From contig MCFL01000061.1 in NCBI GenBank assembly GCA_002102555.1, positions 62,001 to 126,000 of the forward strand: 64,000 nt of DNA, read 5' to 3'. Shown here piece by piece: positions 45,964 through 57,963 of this stretch. The translations under genes and the position numbers were made by a program. The notes under the pieces are model-generated. The model did no database searches. It saw only the letters and a program-made list of their open reading frames with translations, and had not been told where the DNA came from. Source of the DNA: Catenaria anguillulae PL171 (lineage: Eukaryota; Blastocladiomycota; Blastocladiomycetes; Blastocladiales; Catenariaceae). Each line of letters opens with the position of its first letter. Positions within the stretch are counted from its first letter, which is position 1.

Positions 45964-47628
45964 TTAATACTCATCCGACCCTAGCTCCTCCCAAAACTGA
46001 TCCACGGCGTCTGTGAACCCATCGCTCAGCACACTGCTTTCGTCGACGGAGAACAATGCGTCGTCTGCATCGTCAACGCTCAACGAATCGCAGTCTGCTC
46101 CGTCAAAACAATGCGCCGAGCCGGCGGCAAACAAGGACTCGTCTTGCACAGCTGAAGATTGCGAGGCCATACCGGCACGCGTGAATCCAATCGGTTTAGG
46201 CGCCCCGGCGGTTGCCGAGCATGTGTATTCTGCTTGGTTGACAGCAGGGCACGTATTTGTCATGAGCCCAGGACCCATGAGCACCATCCTGGGCTGCACG
46301 TATCCCGAAGCAAACGGATTCATGTTGGCAGGCACACGTGTTGACTGGACAAACTTGACCAGCGTGGTTGCTGCATACTGCGGGCTTGTACGCGAAACGG
46401 TCGCTGCGTCCCGAGCCAATTGCTTGGATTCGTACAAGACGGTCCCTGCGCGAAACATGTCGACAGGCTGATCATGACGCAAGCTCACGTCAAATGCCCC
46501 GCACCATCCGTTGGTCACGCCCCGTTGCGCCAGCTCGAGGTCTGGCCGAATGAGTAGCTCGTTGATAGCGGGCCGATTGCCGCCTGTTACAGTGACTTGA
46601 ATCGACAGGCCGGTGCGTAAGGCCAAGGTGACTTGTTCCGACCTCGCGTTGACCTTGTACTTGGTGATGGAAACGCCGGCCGGGAGACCACCACTGGGTG
46701 ACGTGGACATGGACATGGGTGCTGTTGATTGGGCGAGTCTTGATTGTACAAGATTGAACGGGTCGAAATAGATGGTTGATCCGTTGAGGACAATGGCCAG
46801 GCGGTTCATGCAAGCCCTGCCGCCGGAATTGACCCCGCTGCAGCGGCGCAGATCAGTGATGATCGCAAGCGAGTCTGACTGGAGAATGTAGAACTGCCCT
46901 TCCCCCTAATCCGCGTGTGGAAAGCGTGGCATGAAAAAAGAAGTCAGTCATGCTCTGCCCGCATCTTCTCAAATGTAGCCAATGTCATTGCGTTGGCTGA
47001 TGCAAGCTGAATGAGCCGGACATACCAAGAAATGATAGGCCACGTCACCAAACGCCTTGATATTCATCCCTTCGGCGCCGCCTTCAAGAGCTGTCTTGAT
47101 TGAGCACTGGGTATTAGGGAACGCCTGACGATTCACCTCTAATGTGACGACATTGCCATGATCCTTGTATCCGCATTCGCTTGAAAAGGCCTGGAACTTG
47201 ACGGGAGCAGTCAGTGCGTCGCGGGCAAGTGAGGCACGCATGGGGTTGGCCAGTGTCAAGGACTGGGTCACATTCCAGTTGGCAGGCGTGAAGATGGTGG
47301 TGCACTTTTGATCACTCGGGTAACTGGACGCGGAGGATGGGAAATCAGTCGTGAGATGCGGGTCAAGTGACAAAGAAGCAAAACCATACAGCGTCTCATT
47401 ACGATTCCCATTGGCAGAATTTTCTGCGCCCCATGCGACCACGACTGGACCCGCTGGGCGTTCGCGAAGCGAGATGCCAATAGTGGTTCCGAAGTACGAA
47501 TGTGGAAGATAGAGCGCGCCAGTGATCGGAGCCCTTGTCCTGAGGTCTCGAAACCAAATGGTTGCGGACGCTTGCAGAGCGGCAAGTGCAGGGAGGAAGG
47601 CCAACGTGGACAGGAAGGTGAGGTGCAT
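45964..47628 (-). CDS. Secreted protein with VWD-like domain
   Basis: Two minus-strand exons, 47628-47026 and 46905-45964, with a 120-nt GTATGT...ATTAG intron in phase 0; 514 residues. A signal peptide ends ALQASA. The first half has SFGTTIGISLRERPAG-type beta-rich sequence and scattered Cys. The junction joins IKAFGDVAYHFL to GEGQFYILQSDS, followed by DLRRCSG, CMNRLAIVLNGSTIYFD. This resembles the start of a von Willebrand factor D domain (GDPH..., a YxL strand, then a strand with GxxI). The tail is acidic (DGADCDSLSVDDADDALF). Function is unknown; an extracellular or cell-surface structural role is inferred. The VWD call rests on pattern only. Confidence 0.6.
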
Positions 47629-50147
47629 GTTTTTGTAATCGCAATCGAACAGGTTCAGAAGTCGAGCTCTTTGATTGACAAAGAGAAGGGACGGTAAATA
47701 GGGGTTGGATGTTGGATGGAATTGGAGCGTGTTGATATTCGTCAGGCATGGGAACGCGTCTAGACGAGTTGGGTCGGTGCGCTTTGCGGCCTTTGCTTGC
47801 TGTGATCACTATCAATAAACATCATGGGCTGCGTGCCAATCTTGTGTCACCAAAAGGATGTCCCATGATTGTTCGCAGCTTCTTCATACCCCCTAGAATC
47901 CCCGAGTACCTACTCCAGACTCCCGAGTCAGAGATTCCCAGGCGCTGGCTGCAAAACACAACAGTCGGTCGCTGGCGCACTCGGATCGAAATCTGCTGCT
48001 CGCTCTGCACTTGCACTGCTCTGCACTGCTCTGCTCTGCTCTGACAGGTCAACTTGAACGGTGATGAACATGAATATTGTGAGTCGGACATAGCTTGACG
48101 GCTGGGAGCTTATGACAGCATTGTGGATACTAGCGCGACCCGCCGGCGTTGCCCGGCCACAGTCAGCTTGAAAGATCGGGGTGAAGGTGACTGTTCCAAC
48201 GTGGCCGCCTCCGACTCGAGTCAGTCAAGGAGCACCCCCCAACGGATTTCCAGACAGATTGATGCTCCATTGCAAGTGAAAGTTGTACATTGACAGACAC
48301 CGCATTGGCAAGGATGGTAAATTAGTCCCACAGCAAGAAACACATGAATGGAAGTGGAACAGATATTGGCAGATACATGGACAACGAAACCAACATCAAT
48401 CCGCATACTTCCACAACCGTCTTGTCACCCATTCATGCCTGCGACCGATAAACAGGCTCACCACCTGCTCTTGCGTCGACCCTGCAAACTCTCTTGTACC
48501 ACCAACGTATTCCTCTGAAAACTGGCCAACACTCATCCAGCACGCTCATCACACATTCCAGTTACCGAACAGCAGCGCCTGACCCAACGCATCCCGCGTG
48601 TCCTACTGGTCCCAATGATTCCGCGCCCGTGTCACCCACCAACTGGCGTTGCGTATCCAGTGCATCCCAGTGCGACCCAACCATCCCACGTATCGCGCGG
48701 ATCGCGCAAGCATTCCCTTATTCAAGCACGACCCGTGCAGCCGTACAACCCGTGGTCCGTGTATGACCGCCTCGCAGGCATGAGCAAATCCTTGACCAAT
48801 CGGAATCGTCGTCCTTGACGGAAGTGAGTAAATGCTTTGCCGCTCAGGCGCCCTACCAAATCATACCGTCAATGAGTGCCGTCCCACACATCCATTACAT
48901 TGCCAACGTATCCTTGCCCGCGTCAATACGCATACCAACACGGCGTGCACAGACACGCGACCCACACATTTCCCGCCACTTTTCGTCACATCTCAACGAA
49001 GAAAACCGCGTCGTCGACGTGTGAAAGCGTGCCTGCAACTCCCCGGTCGATCCAACAGTGGCCGACAACAGGAACAGACACGACTGGTCGCTTGTGGACG
49101 GTGGGCGAGACGGATAACGCAAGTCCGAGGATCGAATCGAGACTGGAAGCGCCAACTGAGGCGTTGACTCCGGCTTCAGCGTGGTGGAAAGCAGGGCCGA
49201 GAAACCAACCGAGGACGCATGCTGGCCAGCCGTCGAGGCGATGCGGGGCGCCGCCGAATCGGGATCAAAGGGAGGGAGAATAGTTCATGACAGGTAGGAA
49301 AATCGTTGGTGTCGGCCGCTGAAGCGAGTGAGCGGGGGCGGTGGCGGCGCCCGGCGTTGGGGCGTCGGCTGGCGGTGATCGATGCGCAGTGCCCGGCCGG
49401 TATGGACGCAGAGGTAACCGCAACGTCAACGGATCATGATCGAATGGAGTGCGCATCTCAGTTCATTGGCAACATGCGCAAAAGAAGAGCAAGCCAAGAG
49501 AAGCAGAGGTTTGAATGGGATCAGCGTGAATGAGAAGCAACAATGAGAAGGCTCGCCGATTTCTTCCAAAGCAAAGAGTGAGTGAAGAGGTGATGCAATC
49601 CGTGATGCAAACATCAGCTGCTTCAGTTGGATGGATCTGCGATGATAAATTCATTTAAATCACCAATGTATGCGCAATTAATGAGGTGATTAATCAGCAT
49701 TGAGGGGATCGACACGAATCCGCGCTTCTGATTGGTTTGAAGTCAGGGGATCGACGCGAATCCGCGCTTCTGATTGGCTGGAGGCGATCGACCCTTGTCG
49801 CCTTAATGATGAGAAGACATGGTCGCTGCAAAAAAACTTGGTCGTCACCTTGGGCATTACAGTATGTGCAGATGGCCATTGTCTTGGAGTCGGTGACTCA
49901 CTCGGCGTCGGCTATCCGCGCACATCGAATTCGTAAAATGTTTGGTGTGCGCGATCGCGAGAAACGTTACAGGCACGTCCATGAAAAACTGGACTAAATT
50001 CGTGAGTACAACACCAGGCAATCAGTCCAACACATAGCCCCCCCCATGACTTCCCGACAAGCGCCATTGGCGGCCTTCTGCGCCGCCACCCCAGGACCAC
50101 CGTGACCAAGGCCAAGGCCATGGCCCGCCGCCAGAAAAGCGCAGCGT
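47629..50147. other. Long region without a confident gene
   Basis: Pro/Thr/Arg-rich open frames on the plus strand (48560-48820, 48815-49283) could be exons of an unknown gene, for example one ending QPYNPWSVYDRLAG near 48770. They do not join cleanly and show no motif. A 42-bp tandem repeat lies at 49703-49786. The rest shows no feature. Confidence 0.35.
49703..49786. repeat. 42-bp direct tandem repeat, two copies
   Basis: Two copies begin AGGGGATCGACRCGAATCCG and include GCGCTTCTGATTGG. They differ at a few bases, and a third partial copy starts GATCGACCC at 49787. Confidence 0.85.
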
Positions 50148-52626
50148 GTGGACGAGGGGCCGCTCCCGCCTCAACTCACCACAAACGACGACGACGAACT
50201 CTTCATGGACGACGATGACGATATCTTTTTGGACCCACAAGCCCTCGCCATTCTCACGCAAGCTGACGCGCAGGCCCAGTCTTCCATTGCCAACACAGCG
50301 TCTGCTGCGCCATCACAGGACACCCGCCACCCGCCCTGCGGCCCCACCCCGGCGCCAACGCAGCACATTACCATGTCCCTTCCACCCGGAAAGCAGCCCA
50401 TAGCGTACACGGCACCAACGGATCCGCCCGCGCCTACCCACGTCCCGACCGTTGGCGGAGGGGCCGGCCGCATCGTTGCTCACTTGCCTTCGTCGCCGTG
50501 ACCGGCAACGGTCCTGCAGGATCTGCATCTGCCGCCGCCGTCACTGCCGCGGCACCGTCTTCCGATGACCCAACCTTGCGTGCGGAAATCGCCCGCCTCG
50601 AAGCCCAGCTCCAAACTCGTGTCGGCGAAGCTGCCATGCTTCGGCAAAAGCTCGCGACGGCCCAAGCCGAGCAGCGCAAGGCTGAGCAGGACAAGCGGGA
50701 GTTTGAGGAGCGCGTACGCTCGGAAACCGAAGCAAAGATGGCGAGCATGATGCAGGAGCTCCAACAAGGTCAAGTCGGAAATGACATTCCAGGAGCAAAC
50801 GATTCGCGAGTCGCAGCGCCGGATGGTCGCATTCAGTTTTCTCAAGCAACCACAACAGCGGTTGCCCCCGCGTCACCCATGCGATCGCCTGCCGTGTTGA
50901 GGTCGGCTGTGAGCGCGAGCGGGTTAGGAAGGATGGGGTTGATGCGGCCGCCCAGCATGCACATGCAGGTGCCAATGGGACCGCCGCCAAAGTTTGGCGG
51001 GTCACAGTTTCCGACATTTGGTCACATTGGACCAGGAGCAAGCTCTGCGCTGGTCAACGAAGTTGCCGAGCCCATGGTTTCGTCCGAGGATCGCATGGAT
51101 GTGGATGGTCTGGATGCGCCAACGACGGCCCCACCACCACCACCCGTCACGGCCGAGCATGTGCATCGGCCATCTTCGTCTCCACATGGCCGGCCCCATT
51201 CACCACTTGCTCCGTCAAAGATTGACGTGGCCACCTCTCCACCGCCATCCTCACCTACGACCGTCGCCCACTATCAACAACATCAACAACCACATGAACC
51301 TCGAGCCCCACCACATTGACCTTTCCACCTCACATTCTTAGTCACATTCACACTCTTCTTCAACTCGTGCCCACCCTGCATGCACCACCCGAACTATGCG
51401 CAAACCTGCTCACGTCACTCACATCTCCTCCGCCCACGTCGGCCGCTGCGCTCCTCCCACCCCTCGTTCAAGTCCTCACACATATCACTCCGCACCTTCG
51501 ATCCGCCGCCACCGAGCCCATTGTCAACACAGCACTCACTACAGCGCACCTCGCACACTGGCTCGCGCGTCATTCGACCGCCGAGCCACCCTCCTCACAT
51601 GCTCCGCGCCTTGTCCCTGCAATACTCGACACAATCTGTGCAGCGGCCACATTTCATTTCCGCGCAACGTACCCGCCAGCTGCCACCGCAACCACACCCA
51701 AGCCCACACGCGCTTCACCTCGACCAACCTGGCCATCGACCCTGATCCCACTTCTCTTCTCGACCCTGGACCTGCTCTTCACCCGTCCACCCACCCCAAC
51801 CCCCTCGCTGCTGGCCTTACCGTCCTCAGCCTACCTGACGGCCCTCGAACCCGAATACCTGGCACACGCCCGCGACTGGCCCGCACCCGTCCATTTGGCA
51901 CTTGCCCGGTGGGCGCGCGTCGTGTTTGCATATGCCGACCCAGGACCCATGCTCGCTCACGCGCCCGCAGGCCGATCGCTCTTGTCTGTGCTCGTCAAGC
52001 TTGCCCACCGGTCGCCCGACCTAAAGGTTGTGCGCGGCGTGTTGGGCGCCGTGCATGTGTTGGCGGCAAGGTGGCCTGCAAAGGTGGCGGGCAGGTGGGC
52101 GTGGGAGGAGGGCGTTGGCGTCGTGGTGGAGCGTGTGCATCGGGAGGCGCATTTGTTGGTGTATGGTGCGCGACAGCAGGAGGGTGTGAGCGAGTGGGAG
52201 AGGGTCGAGGCCGTTAGGAATGGGTTGTGCATTGTGTACGTGTTGGTGGTGTATTGTGCGCGGGCGGATGCGGCTGTCAGGTTGGATCAGTTGATTGCGC
52301 CGGGAGGCGGTGAGGCCGGCGGGGTTGCGGGCGTGTGGACGCAGACGAGGTTGATGGCGACCTTGGCAAATGTGAGGCGGTGGGTTGCAGCAGAGCGAGA
52401 GCCGGGAGCCATGTTCGATGAGCACAGACCACGGTCATTGAGGCAGAGGGTTGAAGCGAGGCGACAAAAAGAGGAGAACACGCGCATGCCAGCCAAAACG
52501 TTCGATTTGGAAATGATTGCAGAGCTAGAGGCGGCTGTTGGTGCGGTAGTGGTGCCTGGCTCGACGCAGACGCAGCAGTCATTGACGCAGGTGACGGTGA
52601 CGCAGGTACAGACGCAGGTCGCTTGA
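50148..52626 (+). CDS. ATRIP/Rad26/Ddc2-like checkpoint protein (candidate)
   Basis: Open stretches 50148-50501, 50498-51319 and 51316-52626 lie in three frames; the introns joining them were not resolved. The N-terminus is acidic with DDDELFMDDDDDIFLDPQALAILTQA, like the RPA-binding head of ATRIP. Then comes a coiled coil (LRAEIARLEAQLQTR to AKMASMMQELQ) with VGEAAMLRQKL, a pattern seen in fungal UvsD/Rad26. A Pro/Ser-rich middle leads to a helical, HEAT-like C-terminal half (LPPLVQVLTHITPHL to LLSVLVKLAHRSPDLKVVRGVLG) and a Gln/Thr tail. ATRIP carries the ATR kinase to RPA-coated DNA. The match is by architecture and short patterns, so another coiled-coil/HEAT protein is possible. Confidence 0.5.
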
Positions 52627-53108
52627 AACGAGACAGAGTCGGGTTAGCTGGCGGTGTGTTGTTGTGGGTAGGTGTATCTGCTCACGAGCATGTATTCCGG
52701 TCTTCTTGCCTGAGATTTGTATCGAAATCGCACACGTTGTACAAAAATCAAAGTAACAAGTCACAATCCAGCTCACACAGCCACTGCTGACACAGCCCGC
52801 TCGGCCTCAACTTTCACATTGTCTCCAGGGCTTCACGCCTGGCCACCTTGATGGTCCTCCTCCGCCAACTCCATTTCCTTGTCGATGGAAGCAATGGCGG
52901 GATCTTCGGCTTGCAGTGGATTGCGTGGCACGACCCACTTGGCCTCTTGACCTTGCTCTGTTCTGGTAGACCGTACCCTGCCACATGCATGCCCTATCCG
53001 CCATCCATCAATCGCGCAATTCCCGCATCTTCGAGCACGGCCAGCACTTACCTCGCACACGAGCGGCCCAGTCACCCTTGGGAACATTGACAGCCTGCTG
53101 CGCCCACT
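52627..53108. other. Convergent gap of about 480 bp
   Basis: This lies between the ATRIP-like stop and the 3' end of the DWW-repeat gene. A frame at 52848-53090 lacks motifs. No gene is supported. Confidence 0.4.
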
Positions 53109-53889
53109 CTACGAGGTCCCCGTCAAACGCAAATTGACCGTATCATTCCACCGCTTGAGCGTCGACGGATATGTGTGTGGGCACATGACCGAGAGCTCGA
53201 CAGCGCGGTGCGGCGAGTACCGCAGCTCGAGCGTATCCGAGACCGAGAGCCACCAGTCGATCGCATCCGTCCGACCCCAATAGCTTGCGCGATGAATGGT
53301 TGCCATTGTGTAGGATGGGAAGTGATCCTGGACGGGCAGGCCGGATTTGGCAGCGAGTCGCTCGGCGTGATCAAGCCACCGTTGCAGAATGCACGGCTCG
53401 ATGCACACGCCGATGAGGGTCGCTGCCGACAGCGTGCTGGGTCCAGGAAACTAGAGATCCAGCCGCAGATTGGAGCCGCCATTCGAGCAACAGAATGCGT
53501 AGGTATTCGCGCATCCCCCATGAATCGTCCGCTTTTTCGCGTCCGCGATCCTCGTAATCTTGATGCAAAGCCAACGTTGTGCGGGCCATGATGTTCTCGT
53601 AGTACCCAAGCCCATGAATGCGGCCCGACTGGAACGCTTTCAACCACCAGCCGAGGACAAAAGTGCGACCATTGTCGGTTGCGGTCTCGATGGCTTTTCG
53701 GGGGGAGTTCTTGAGCTGCAAATCGGGTTGCGAGAACCACCAATCCAAAGCTGAGCGATTCTTGACAGCGTGAAATGCATCATCTGAGGATGCCATGGGG
53801 ACGACGAGCTCGCACGGGAGGGCAGACGTGGAGGCATGGGTGATTGAGCTGGACATCAAGCCGAGGAACGGTTGCGGTGACAACTGCAT
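53109..53889 (-). CDS. DWW-type ankyrin-like repeat protein, partial or frameshifted
   Basis: The minus strand carries two repeat-like units, RSALDWWFSQPDLQLKNSP...FVLGWWLKAFQSG and GRTDAIDWWLSVSDTLELRYSPHRAVELS, in two different frames that change near 53440. The N-terminal part reads LPCELVVPMASSDDAFHAV, like the head of this family. Expanded families of such WW-containing ankyrin-like repeats are, to my knowledge, a feature of Blastocladiomycota genomes. The frame change (no obvious intron) and the short length, two units rather than many, suggest a pseudogene or an incomplete copy. A first exon may lie upstream of 53889, since a CAATGCAG acceptor-like site precedes it. Function is unknown. 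Confidence 0.5.
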
Positions 53890-54103
53890 TGAGTATCGAC
53901 TTGCATAGCTGAGGTCCGACTCACCCTGCTCGTGATGAATAAGTCCCGCAACCAGGGCACCAATGTGTCTGCTGTAACTGTCTTCGGAATCATCATGGAA
54001 TCACAGAGACTGAGTGTGATTGCATAAGTTATACGTGAGCCAAAGAGTCAAATCAGTTTCCACTTGTCAGTTATACGACCGCCGCCCACCAGAACGCCTT
54101 GGC

Positions 54104-56513
54104 TTACAATCCGTCGGCCAATGGCGCAGTGCTCGACTGTGCCGCCTGACTTGCGGCCAGCTGCGCCATCAACTTCTTCTTGTGGAAACGCATGGCCGTG
54201 TAAATCGCAAGTGGAACTGCCCACAAAGCGCCAACACCGTTAGTGAACCATCAATTGTGGGAACTGCAGCCAAGAGTGTGCACGCGTACCAAACAGCAAG
54301 ACTCCAGCAACCGATCCGATAATGGCGTACATGATGGTCTGGTCCTCTGAAACCCGATTGTTGACGTCTGGCGGCAGCGTCGGCCTTGGGTCGGCCGTGA
54401 TTGTGTTGTTGGGCAATACGACATCGCTGATCCATCCCGGGATCGGATCTGGAAATGGCATGCAGGGTGAATCCTTTTGCCTTGGCCAGCCGAATGATGA
54501 TCCAAACGTACAAGAAACAGGCACACTGTACGTGTACAGGCACTCGCCGACTGGTGCGCCGACAACCACCACATTGCCCGAACTGGCGACCGCCTTGCCA
54601 AACTGATCCGCCGCATACACACCCGCCTCGCTTGCGCCAGCCCCCGCCCCGGACGTTGGTGCATTCATTGTCCCGATCCAATCATACTCCAAACTGGCAG
54701 TGGAACTCGTTGTGGAAGTCGCATCCCTCAGCACATCCTCGTACCCGCCCACAGCCCACCCTGCAACCCGCCGATGCATCATGTACACGGTGCCCCTCCC
54801 ATTTGCCCCTGCCGCATCACTCGCAAACACGACCCGACCCGCCCTTGCACTCGCAAGCGTTCCACCATAAAAGCTGTGCCTCGGAACAACCACGGCCGCC
54901 GGATTGGTGCGCGGCGACCCGTCCACGGTCCACGTATCCCAAATCCCAATGCGTTTCGTCACCAACCGAAACACCCGCCCGGCCCTTGGCGCGCCAACAT
55001 GCAGCACGGCCTGCGAGGCGTCATCGGACACTGCAAGCGTCAGACCAAGCCCAAACCAGTCTTCTTGGCGAATGAGCGAGCTGAGCCCGAGGCGATTGCC
55101 GACGATCCGTGATGATTCCGTAAACTGGTTCACGTCTTGCCGGTAAATGACTACCATGCCCGACGAAGTGTCGTTGGTGATGCCGGGCGTCAGCGTCACG
55201 TCGTAGTCGCGGACTGCCAGCACCGTGTCGCGTGCGCCTGTGCCAGTAACAGCAAAGTCGATGCCGAGCGTGCCGAGGGGAACGGGCGAGCGTGAACGGA
55301 GGAATTGGATCGGTTGCCTATTGCAATTGTGTTGTGTGAGTCAAGAAATACGTGAGGTTGTCGAGGAATGCGTGTACCAGCTGCTGCCCGACGTGGAGAA
55401 CCGGAACACGCCCACACCCTGGTTGTCATTTGTGGTGGTTGGCAGCACGGGCCATCCGGCATCCACATCTTGGCCATAAACTGGCCTGGCTCCATTGGAC
55501 TTGACGCCGCCCGGCGCGCTCACGCCATCCCAGGCACCGTTGGCGCTCGCAAACAAGTGAACGCGATCGGGTTGGGTGTCTGGCGAAAACCGGACCTTGG
55601 ATCCGAAACGGTCAAAGTACCGCTGTGACATGCCTGGTAACTGATTGAGCCGCAGTTCCGAGTGATATGTCACGGCACTTGTGTTTGTGTTGATTTGGTA
55701 CATAACGACAGACCCATGGTATGGGTGCCATGATACGTGCGACAACGTCAGGTTGGTAAAGGCTGTAAATGAGCGACCAGGTGTCCCGATGGCGAGCCAG
55801 GATGCGTCTGCGGAGAGCGATATGTCGTAGCCAAAGAGCGAACGGGCCGACGCATCTTTTGTGCCGTCCCAGGGACGGCCACCGGTGGACGAAGATTCGA
55901 GCGGGTCGGTCAAGGTGGTTAGGAGGGTCCATGTGACGGGTGTGGTGAGGTTGTGTGAGAACTGGACCGACTGCTTTGTTGAGGTTGTTGTGGAGCACTG
56001 CAAGTTGGCGGTAGTGGTTGTTGCTGTGGTCAATGTGCTTGCCGAGGTGGTTGTGGAGAGTAGCGTGGAAGTGGCGGATGCGGTCGATGAGGAGGCAGAA
56101 GTAGATGGGGCGAGTGTGAAGGTCGAAGTGCCGTTTTGGCACACGGTGACTGTGGATGTGACATTGACGACAGACACGGTGACTTGAGTGAAGGGCGTGC
56201 GATAAAGGTGAACAGAGGAGGACCACGGCTGGCCGACCGCCTATTTGATTTCAATAGCTGAGTGTGTGATTACAGTGACCCCTTTACAAGTTCACAACGA
56301 AGCCCCTTGTTCACGTACAAGCCAAGTCCAGTTGCCCAATGTCACGGTCGCGACGCTATAGCCAAACATGCCGCCCTGGGCGTTGCCTGGCGCGCACAGC
56401 GGCGAGGCCACTGGTTCCATCTTCCGTGCGGCGTTCACAAAAGTCGCCATGGCCAGCAATCCAAGCACGGCCGCAACCCATGTAGAAATGAGCGCCGTCG
56501 GCCGAGCACGCAT
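54104..56513 (-). CDS. FG-GAP (integrin-alpha-like) type I membrane protein
   Basis: Four minus-strand exons, 56513-56319, 56240-55378, 55317-54290 and 54216-54104 (introns 78, 60 and 73 nt), join in phase to 732 residues. A signal peptide ends MATFVNA. At least five FG-GAP-type blades can be read: MFGYSVATVTLGNWTWLAVG (made at junction 1), LFGYDISLSADASWLAIGTPG, RFGSKVRFSPD, WFGLGLTLAVSDDASQ and FGKAVASSGNVVVVGAP. A Ser/Thr stretch (about 100-135) is inserted after the first blade. One helix (IMYAIIGSVAGVLLF, finished by VPLAIYTAM at junction 3) is followed by a cytosolic RFHKKK tail. The extracellular beta-propeller suggests adhesion or ligand binding. No integrin GFFKR motif is present. 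Confidence 0.78.
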
Positions 56514-56756
56514 CGTCGTTGGTGTTCGAGCTGGTCGTGTTGATCGCGACTGACCATGAGCATATCGCGAAGCCGTTCTCGTGGGAAACAAGATGAGATG
56601 CCAGGCATCGACGGTGGGTTCTTCGGCTCTCATGGCATTATCACATGTCATCATTTACAGTGAATGCGACGAGTAAATCATGTCAAGTGCTTATGTTCAC
56701 CGAGAATATGGTTAGTCGTTTCCATCATACTCACTTAATCATCCCTGTCCTGTGCT

Positions 56757-57714
56757 GTGCCGTCTATCCCGTCCCCCGATCCTATTTGCTCGTCAGATTT
56801 CTTGAACAGTGACATTGTGGACACGCTCTCGAAAATGCTCAACAAGGATGGCGTTCCCATCTGCGTGCAACGACATTTCGACGAGCATACCCTGAATGAG
56901 AAGACCCATTTTCCAATTACCTCGGTGCAAACGCTTCGCAGGGCGTTCATTCTGCCCAACATGACCAATTCCCCGGCAGGTCGGGCAGTACACCAAGCGC
57001 GCGCGCAGGTTGATCTGGTCGAGTTCATCTACCGTCAAGAAGGCGCGCGGATGACGGCGCTGGTTCGGCTGGCGACGGGAACAGACTTTCGCACGATTTG
57101 TCGGACGACAGCAGGTTCGGCGCTGGATGCTCTCTGCGCGCTCACCGAGCAGCTCGTGCTACATGATTGGCGCCGAAGCGAAAGGGCTTCTTGAGAGGCG
57201 TGAACGATGCGGACAAGCACGCGACCCGTCAGGGCGTGTGGAGGAGGCTGCTGCTGGTGCCGGTTTGAGGCAGCAAGGCATTTCAATATCCTCGCCGGTA
57301 ACCAAGTCGATTTCCGTCGCTGGATTAGATGTTGACGTTTCTGGTTGGAGTGCGATGCAGCGTAAAGCTCTCGGCGCTCTCGCTACACTAGTTGGCAAAC
57401 ACAACTCGACCTTGCCATTGTCAGCTCCTGCTGCCATCACCCTCGTTCATCCAGGTGCTGCGACTGTTTCAGGCGCCCGCACAAACACTCCACAGGCTGC
57501 GTCATCGAAACAAACTCGGGAGCCTGTTCCTCGTCCTCCGCGCCATTCACTGCCAGCCGACCCGTCAACGCTCAAGCCGACACCAATCGGCTCGCTACCA
57601 ACTCGCCCAACACATCTTGCAACATCGCCTGCCTGCCCGCCCGCCCGTTTGGCTTGCGGCGTCTGCTCGGCGCCAAGAGGTTGCCGACCGAGCAATGGCC
57701 GAGCCCTCCTCTAA
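56757..57714 (+). CDS. Hypothetical protein, low confidence
   Basis: The first frame, 56757-57194, reads IVDTLSKMLNKDGVPICVQRH and LRRAFILPNMTNSPAGRAVH, which look coding. A second frame, 57127-57714, continues with Ala/Pro/Ser-rich sequence (SGWSAMQRKALGALATL). The two overlap in different frames, and a junction near 57130-57240 was not resolved. No domain was recognised. It may be a spliced orphan gene or a decayed one. Confidence 0.3.
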
Positions 57715-57963
57715 CAAGATTGTATCCTCGCTTGAATCGGTTTCTATTCACTGGATAGTCAATTTCTTGTTTTCGATGACGCTAGCTTTCTTTCATTATT
57801 TCTGTGGCAAATAAATACTGTATATATGTACCATAGGTTCTACAACGCAACAGCAAAGCAACAACAAACGAAAACAAAAACAATTGGGAAACCGTCATCA
57901 ACCAACCCAGCCAGAGGCTCTCACATGAATCCCGGAAGAAAAGACCAACACACATCGTGCACC

